Shown here: positions 35,199-40,063 of the stretch, piece after piece | Position numbering within the stretch: position 1 is the stretch's first letter | How the letters are laid out: every line of letters begins with the position of its first letter | Assembly (NCBI GenBank): GCA_001899385.1 | Contig: MOYB01000005.1 | Coordinates: forward strand, 163,956 to 204,018 | Length of the DNA: 40,063 bases | Reading direction: 5' to 3' | Origin: Candidatus Caenarcanum bioreactoricola | GTDB lineage: Bacteria; Cyanobacteriota; Vampirovibrionia; Caenarcaniphilales; Caenarcanaceae | The notes under the pieces: model-generated | What the model was told of the DNA's origin: nothing | The model's input: the letters and a program-made list of their open reading frames with translations, nothing else | Databases searched by the model: none | Translations under genes and position numbers: made by a program

Positions 35199-36596
35199 AT
35201 GGAGAAATCCGGAAAAAAACTTAAATGTTCTTTTTGCGGTAAACTTCAAGACCAAGTAAAAAAATTAATTGCTGGTCCTGGAGTTTATATTTGTGATGAA
35301 TGTGTTGAACTTTGTAATGAAATTTTAACTGAGGAATTTTATAAATATAAAGGCTCTCAAAATTCTTCTAGAAGAACTGAAAAACTTTCAAAAAATATAG
35401 ATGATGATTATATAACAGAACAAAAAGAAGAATATATTGAACCAATAGATCTTAATAAAATCCCCCTCCCTAAAGCTATAAAAGATTTTCTTGATCTTTA
35501 TGTTATAGGTCAAGATGATGCAAAGAAAATTTTATCTGTTGCTGTTTATAATCATTATAAAAGACTTTCATTCCTTGAGAAAAAAAGCCCCATTGAAATC
35601 CAAAAATCAAATATATTACTTATAGGTCCAACTGGTTCCGGAAAGACTTTTTTAGCACAAACTCTTGCTAAACTTCTTAATGTACCTTTTGCGGTAGCAG
35701 ATGCAACAACTCTTACAGAATCTGGATATGTAGGTGAAGATGCTGAAAATATTTTATTGAGATTATATCAAGCAGCTGATTCAAATGTGAAAAAAGCAGA
35801 AAGAGGTATTGTTTATATAGATGAAATAGATAAAATATCAAGAAAATCTGAAAGTCCTTCTATTACTCGAGATGTATCAGGAGAAGGAGTTCAACAAGCA
35901 TTGCTTAAGATGATTGAAGGGACAGTTGCAAATGTGCCTCTTGCCGGCAGAAAACATGCTCATAGTGAATGTATTCAAATAAATACTTCTCATATTTTAT
36001 TTATAATGGGCGGAGCATTTTGTGGCCTAGAAAAAATAACTTCTGACAGAGTAAATGCAAAAAGTTTTGTAGGATTTTCAGCAATACCAATAGCAAAAAA
36101 TATAAAAGAACAAAAACAAAGTGAAACTCTTAAAAAAGTTTGTCCTGAAGATCTTATAAAATATGGTTTTATTCCTGAATTTATAGGGAGACTACCTGTT
36201 GTAGCAGTCTTAGATCCTCTTGATACAGATTCTTTAAAGAAAGTCCTTTGTGAACCAAAAAGTGCTTTAACAAGACAATATCAAGAACTTCTAAATTTAG
36301 ACGGAGTTGATTTAGAATTTGAAGAAGATGCCTTAACAACAATTGCAGAGCTTGCTGTTAAAAGACAAATGGGGGCACGAGCATTAAGAAGCATCGTAGA
36401 AAAAATAATGCTTGATATTATGTATGAAGCACCTTCTTTAGTAAAAAATAAAAAAATTACAAAATATACAATTACTAAAGAAATGGTTGAAGCAATAGAC
36501 CATGATAAGAAAAAAGAAGAAAATCAAGATGCAGAAGTTTTAGATATTTTAGATGCTAAAAAAAGAGATAAAAAGAAAAGGAGTTTTTCTAAATAA
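35199..36596 (+). CDS. clpX: ATP-dependent Clp protease ATP-binding subunit ClpX
   Basis: 465-residue AAA+ unfoldase that feeds substrates to ClpP. Zinc-binding Cys10, Cys13, Cys32, Cys35 at the N-terminus; Walker A GPTGSGKT near 143-150; pore loop '[10 protein letters not shown]'; Walker B '[10 protein letters not shown]' near 205; 'VGFSAIP' near the ClpP-binding IGF loop position; C-terminal '[13 protein letters not shown]'. clpP is not adjacent, though it precedes clpX in many bacteria. No Shine-Dalgarno is visible before the ATG. Two glycan-type genes follow with a 5-base gap. Confidence 0.97.
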   Translation: MEKSGKKLKCSFCGKLQDQVKKLIAGPGVYICDECVELCNEILTEEFYKYKGSQNSSRRTEKLSKNIDDDYITEQKEEYIEPIDLNKIPLPKAIKDFLDLYVIGQDDAKKILSVAVYNHYKRLSFLEKKSPIEIQKSNILLIGPTGSGKTFLAQTLAKLLNVPFAVADATTLTESGYVGEDAENILLRLYQAADSNVKKAERGIVYIDEIDKISRKSESPSITRDVSGEGVQQALLKMIEGTVANVPLAGRKHAHSECIQINTSHILFIMGGAFCGLEKITSDRVNAKSFVGFSAIPIAKNIKEQKQSETLKKVCPEDLIKYGFIPEFIGRLPVVAVLDPLDTDSLKKVLCEPKSALTRQYQELLNLDGVDLEFEEDALTTIAELAVKRQMGARALRSIVEKIMLDIMYEAPSLVKNKKITKYTITKEMVEAIDHDKKKEENQDAEVLDILDAKKRDKKKRSFSK

Positions 36597-36601
36597 ATTA
36601 A

Positions 36602-38509
36602 ATGTTTAAATCCATAAAAAATCACATAAAAATTATTAAGAAAAAGCTGAAAGCTCCTTTTCAAAAACATAAAAATGAAAGTAAAATAAAAGTTTCTATT
36701 ATAATACCTATATATAATGGTGAAAAATATTTAGAAGAATGTTTAAATTCTCTTATAAATCAAACACTTAAAGATATTGAAATTATTTGCATAGATGACT
36801 ACTCTAATGATAAATCTTTAAAAATTCTTAAAGATTTTCAAGAAAACGATAAAAGAATAAAAATAATAAAAAACATAGAAAATTTTGGTGGCGGAGAATC
36901 AAGAAATAAAGGGCTCGAACAAGCACAAGGGCAATATATTGGTTTTGTAGATGCTGATGATTATGTTGAATTTGACTTTTATAAAAAATTATATAATAAA
37001 GCAATAGAAGAAAATGCTGATATAGTACGTGGATATGAAAGAAGAATCTCTGAAGATAACGATAAAATAACTGTTCATAAAGGTTCAACTATGTTTAAAC
37101 ATAAGCATAAAAAACTTCATCGATGGGTAGTTTGGGATAAAATTTACAGAAACTCTCTTCTTAAAAAACATAATATAAAATTCTTTAATAATTCTTGTCT
37201 TCAAGATGGTCCTTTTTCTTTAAAAGCTTTTTATTATGCAAATAAACTTCGTGTAGCAGAAGATACTTTTTATATTCATCGTATTCAAGCAGATTCAATA
37301 AGAAAAACAATGAATATAAAAAAATTTTTTGATGAATTTAAGTCTTTTGAGTTAATTATTAATTTTATAAATTCTGTTAATTTTAATACAGAAGATTATT
37401 TATTTAATTTTAAGAGAATTATAAGAGAGTTAGACTTAGCTTATGATAAATTTTGGAGATTAACAAGTCCCTCTTCTGAAGAGCTAGAAAAATATATTCA
37501 AAAAGTAATGAATTTTTATCATCAATGTAAATATAGAAATTTATTATATAAAAAATATTACAAGCCTTATTTTGATTTTTTTGAGAAGAAAGATATAGAG
37601 GGATATATTGATTATTCAAAATCTCAACATATTGAATTACTTAGAATAAAACAAAATGAATTAATAGAAAGTTTTGAAGAAGATATTAAGAATTTTAATG
37701 GAATAGGCTTAAATTCAAATAATATAAATCATAGAAATAAAAAACTAATAATTTCTTTAACTTCTTTCCCTCCTAGAATGAATGATATACATTATTGTTT
37801 ATTTTCACTGCTTAATCAGAGTCTTAAGCCAGATAAGCTTATTTTGTGGTTAGCTGAAGAACAATTCCCAAATAAAGAAAAAGATATTCCTGAAAAAGTC
37901 TTGGAATTAAAAAAATATGGCTTAGAAATTAAATTTTGCAATGATATTAAATCTTATAAAAAGCTTATTCCAACATTAAAAGAATTTCCTAATGATATTA
38001 TAATCACTGCTGATGATGATGTATATTATCCACAGAATTGGCTTGAGTTATTATATGAATCATGGCAAAAAGAACCTGAATTTATTCATTGTCATAGAGC
38101 ACATAAAATAATGTTTGATAATAATAAAATTCTTTCCTATCAAGCAAATTGTAAAGGAAGCCATCATGCTAACTTTTTAAATTTTTTTACAGGATGTGGT
38201 GGTGTTTTATATCCTAATAATTGTTTTTATAAAGATATTTCAAGAGAAGATTTGTTTATGGAATTATGTCCAAATGCTGATGATATATGGTTTTTTGCTA
38301 TGGTGGTTTTAAATAATACAAAGATTAAAGTAGTTAAAAATAATATAAAGAAATTAACACATGTAAACTTGCTTCGTTCCAAGGGTTTCACAGATGATCA
38401 TATTTTAATGAAATTAAATGTACATGGAAATCAAAATGATATACAATTGCATAATGTATTTAATCATTATAAAGACTTAGAGGCGAAATTAAAAAGTAAT
38501 TTATGTTAA
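36602..38509 (+). CDS. Two-domain glycosyltransferase (GT2 plus second GT-A-like domain)
   Basis: 635 residues. Domain one (about 29-300) is GT2: 'KVSIIIPIYNGEKYLEECLNS', 'CIDDYSNDKSL', and the metal-binding 'VDADDYVE'. Domain two begins near 380 ('LIISLTSFPPRMNDIHYCLF') and has 'IITADDDVYYPQNWLELL' near 466, a DxD-type site. It is probably cytoplasmic and transfers two sugars to a surface glycan; donor and acceptor are unknown. It follows clpX by 5 bases and overlaps the next gene by 7. Confidence 0.88.
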   Translation: MFKSIKNHIKIIKKKLKAPFQKHKNESKIKVSIIIPIYNGEKYLEECLNSLINQTLKDIEIICIDDYSNDKSLKILKDFQENDKRIKIIKNIENFGGGESRNKGLEQAQGQYIGFVDADDYVEFDFYKKLYNKAIEENADIVRGYERRISEDNDKITVHKGSTMFKHKHKKLHRWVVWDKIYRNSLLKKHNIKFFNNSCLQDGPFSLKAFYYANKLRVAEDTFYIHRIQADSIRKTMNIKKFFDEFKSFELIINFINSVNFNTEDYLFNFKRIIRELDLAYDKFWRLTSPSSEELEKYIQKVMNFYHQCKYRNLLYKKYYKPYFDFFEKKDIEGYIDYSKSQHIELLRIKQNELIESFEEDIKNFNGIGLNSNNINHRNKKLIISLTSFPPRMNDIHYCLFSLLNQSLKPDKLILWLAEEQFPNKEKDIPEKVLELKKYGLEIKFCNDIKSYKKLIPTLKEFPNDIIITADDDVYYPQNWLELLYESWQKEPEFIHCHRAHKIMFDNNKILSYQANCKGSHHANFLNFFTGCGGVLYPNNCFYKDISREDLFMELCPNADDIWFFAMVVLNNTKIKVVKNNIKKLTHVNLLRSKGFTDDHILMKLNVHGNQNDIQLHNVFNHYKDLEAKLKSNLC

Positions 38510-39432
38510 ATCATTTATTAAAAATTCTATATAAAATTTTATTTGAAATTAATTTTTTAGATAAAAAAGATAAATATTTTCAAAAATATAGTATATATAA
38601 AAATAAAATTGAGATCTTAGATAATATTTATGAAAACTTAAAAACTAAAGATAAAGTATTTAATAAAATCTATGAAAATTTAAAAATTAAAGATAAAAAG
38701 CTTAATGAAATTAATAATATTTTATTAGAAATTAAAAAAACTAAATCTGTAAAAAGTATTATATCTACTCATACTACACCAGAAAAAATTAAAACTATTC
38801 ATAAAAAATATTTAAACCAAAAATGTTTTATTTTAGGTTCAGCACCTTCTATTAATGATTTTGATTTATCTAAACTTGAAAATGAATTTGTGTTTTGTGT
38901 AAATAAAGGTTATCTCCTAAAAGATAAAGGCTTAAAAAATATAAATGCTTATTGTATTGCGGATCCAGAAGCTTTTCGAGATTATGGAATAGAAGCTCTG
39001 CAACAAAATTCAAAGTATTTTTTCTTAAATACAAGTGTATTATATGATTTAGAGGATAAAGAAAATCTTTTTATATATGAAACCTTGATGGAACCTAAAA
39101 TATCAGAAGGTTTTTTTCAATTTGATTTAACAAAGCCTATATATGATAATAATACTGTTATTTTACATGCATTACAAATAGCTGTTTATATGGGGTTCAG
39201 AGAAATTTATTTAATGGGAATTGAACTTAATTTCAATCCAGATAAGCCTCATTTTTATGATTCATCAGAAAGAGAAAAAGAATCTTGTCAAAAAAGAAGT
39301 ATTAACAATGCCCCTAAAATGCTTAAAGGACTTAAAAAAGCATATTTTATTTTAAATGAAAGAGGAGTAAAAATATATAATTGTTCAAAAAATACAGAAA
39401 ACCTAGATTTTATTCCTTTTAAAAGCCTCTAA
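38503..39432 (+). CDS. MptE-like/DUF115 family protein, probable glycan enzyme
   Basis: 309 residues. The N-terminal 85 are charged helices with a repeated 'IYENLKxKDK' motif. The main domain opens 'CFILGSAPSINDFDLSKLENEFVFCVNKG' near 107-135, the 'G.GPSL...D...L' pattern shared by DUF115 (MptE-like) proteins and by GT42 sialyltransferases, then 'AYCIADPEAF' and 'REIYLMGIELNF'. Bacterial members act on flagellin or capsule glycans; the archaeal MptE pterin function is unlikely here. The 7-base overlap with the glycosyltransferase suggests the same pathway. Confidence 0.75.
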   Translation: MLNHLLKILYKILFEINFLDKKDKYFQKYSIYKNKIEILDNIYENLKTKDKVFNKIYENLKIKDKKLNEINNILLEIKKTKSVKSIISTHTTPEKIKTIHKKYLNQKCFILGSAPSINDFDLSKLENEFVFCVNKGYLLKDKGLKNINAYCIADPEAFRDYGIEALQQNSKYFFLNTSVLYDLEDKENLFIYETLMEPKISEGFFQFDLTKPIYDNNTVILHALQIAVYMGFREIYLMGIELNFNPDKPHFYDSSEREKESCQKRSINNAPKMLKGLKKAYFILNERGVKIYNCSKNTENLDFIPFKSL

Positions 39433-39438
39433 ATCCAA

Positions 39439-39636
39439 TTAAATATTTTTATCTTCATTATCTTTGTCTTTATCTTTTTTATTCCAACATTTATCAAGAT
39501 ATTTTATTTTTAATTCACGATTTTCTTTTTCTAATTCTTCTATTTTTTTATTTTTATCTTTTTCAGTTTTACCCAAAAGTACAAGACAAAGAGAAAATCC
39601 CAATCCAAAACTTGCTAAAAATAAAGCTATAAACAC
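39439..39636 (-). CDS. Small single-pass membrane protein
   Basis: 65 residues with one N-terminal hydrophobic helix (about 1-21) and a Lys/Glu/Asp-rich coiled-coil tail ('KIEELEKENRELKIKYLDKC'). A GTG start at 39636 is supported by AAGGAG at 39645-39650 with an 8-base spacer; that Shine-Dalgarno abuts the ahcY stop, so it is probably co-transcribed with ahcY. No family recognised. Confidence 0.65.
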   Translation of the reverse strand: MFIALFLASFGLGFSLCLVLLGKTEKDKNKKIEELEKENRELKIKYLDKCWNKKDKDKDNEDKNI

Positions 39637-39651
39637 GATTTTTTCTCCTTA

Positions 39652-40063
39652 TTATCCTTTCCAAGAATTCATATATTCAATCATTTCTTTACTAGGCTTA
39701 TCTATATTTATTCCCATTGATTCTAATTTTATCCTTGAAAGTTCTTGATCTATTTCTTTTGGCAAGGTATAAACTTTTTTTTCAAGGGAATTCCTATTTT
39801 TTATTATATATTCCACAGAAAGCGCTTGATTAGCATAACTTAAGTCCATTACTGAAGAAGGATGTCCTTCTGCTGCACATAAATTAACTATTCTACCCTC
39901 TGTTAAAACAAAAATAGATTTATTATTCTTTAAAACAAATTCCTGTACTGAAGGTCTTGCTTCTTTTATTTCTAAAGCTCTTTCTTTTAATGCTTTTACA
40001 TTTATTTCAAAGTCAAATGCCCCTGTGTTGCATACGATAGCATTGTTTTTCATTGCTTCAAGA
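39652..40063 (-). CDS. ahcY: Adenosylhomocysteinase (3' part only)
   Basis: The frame runs off the right edge ('LEAMKNNAIVCNTGAFDFEI'), so only the C-terminal part is present. It matches SAHH: 'MKNNAIVCNTGAFD', 'LTEGRIVNLCAAEGHPSSVMDLSY' region, 'VYTLPKEID', and a short end 'EYMNSWKG'. SAHH splits SAH into adenosine and homocysteine using bound NAD. The C-terminal 'KPDHYRY' of the eukaryotic/proteobacterial type is missing, as in the short Thermotoga/archaeal type. The conserved 'GHFD' reads GAFD here. Confidence 0.93.
   Translation of the reverse strand, partial: LEAMKNNAIVCNTGAFDFEINVKALKERALEIKEARPSVQEFVLKNNKSIFVLTEGRIVNLCAAEGHPSSVMDLSYANQALSVEYIIKNRNSLEKKVYTLPKEIDQELSRIKLESMGINIDKPSKEMIEYMNSWKG

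Noticed and set aside
38503-39432. Archaeal-type MptE pterin diphosphokinase
   Set aside because: The bacterial context next to a glycosyltransferase and the GT42-like opening motif favour a glycan role.

Overview
The window is very AT-rich double-membrane-bacterium chromosome carrying single-copy core genes (ftsZ, smc, groESL, clpX, metG, hisA, ispE, secG, rpmG, lysA, cdaA). No phage, plasmid, rRNA or tRNA signature is visible. RTX-type and KpsC-type genes point to an outer membrane. Low GC, these envelope genes, an isolated FlgG-like protein, the MEP isoprenoid pathway and many unrecognised proteins would fit a non-photosynthetic cyanobacterial relative (Melainabacteria/Vampirovibrionia). 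That placement is inference and was not tested.

Layout: (1) 1-4289: 3' part of a large RTX/cadherin-like surface protein, open at the left edge. (2) 9381 back to 4316: minus-strand cluster rpmG > hisA > metG > kpsC-like. The hisA gene is fused in frame to a DUF559 endonuclease-like domain lying inside a 428-bp GC-rich element with inverted repeats (7995-8422). A related GC-rich insert is translated inside metG. (3) 9532-15049: secG, ispE, mtnN, smc on plus, convergent with cdaA (c-di-AMP synthase) on minus. (4) 16305-21008: an unrecognised 1567-aa protein with several membrane segments. (5) 23883 back to 21012: a tight three-gene minus-strand operon (Cys-rich secreted protein, degenerate NB-ARC/TPR-like protein, small secreted protein). 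(6) 24363-26385: groES-groEL with a promoter and a good terminator. (7) 26462-30548: mostly minus-strand envelope genes (unknown 471-aa protein, L,D-transpeptidase, secreted coiled-coil protein, FlgG-like protein) plus one small plus-strand gene. (8) 30710-32642: ftsZ overlapping a ubiX-like gene. (9) 35103 back to 32645: lysA overlapping a SpoIID-like gene. (10) 35199-39432: clpX followed by two glycan-type genes. (11) right edge: a small membrane protein and the 3' end of ahcY on minus.

Working together: lysA (DAP for peptidoglycan), the L,D-transpeptidase, the SpoIID-like protein, ftsZ and cdaA all concern wall growth and division. KpsC-like, the two-domain glycosyltransferase and the MptE/DUF115-like protein concern surface glycans. 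MtnN and AhcY both consume S-adenosylhomocysteine. The most unusual item is the hisA-DUF559 element and its scattered GC-rich relatives. The large membrane protein and the pseudo-STAND operon are the main candidates for undescribed biology.
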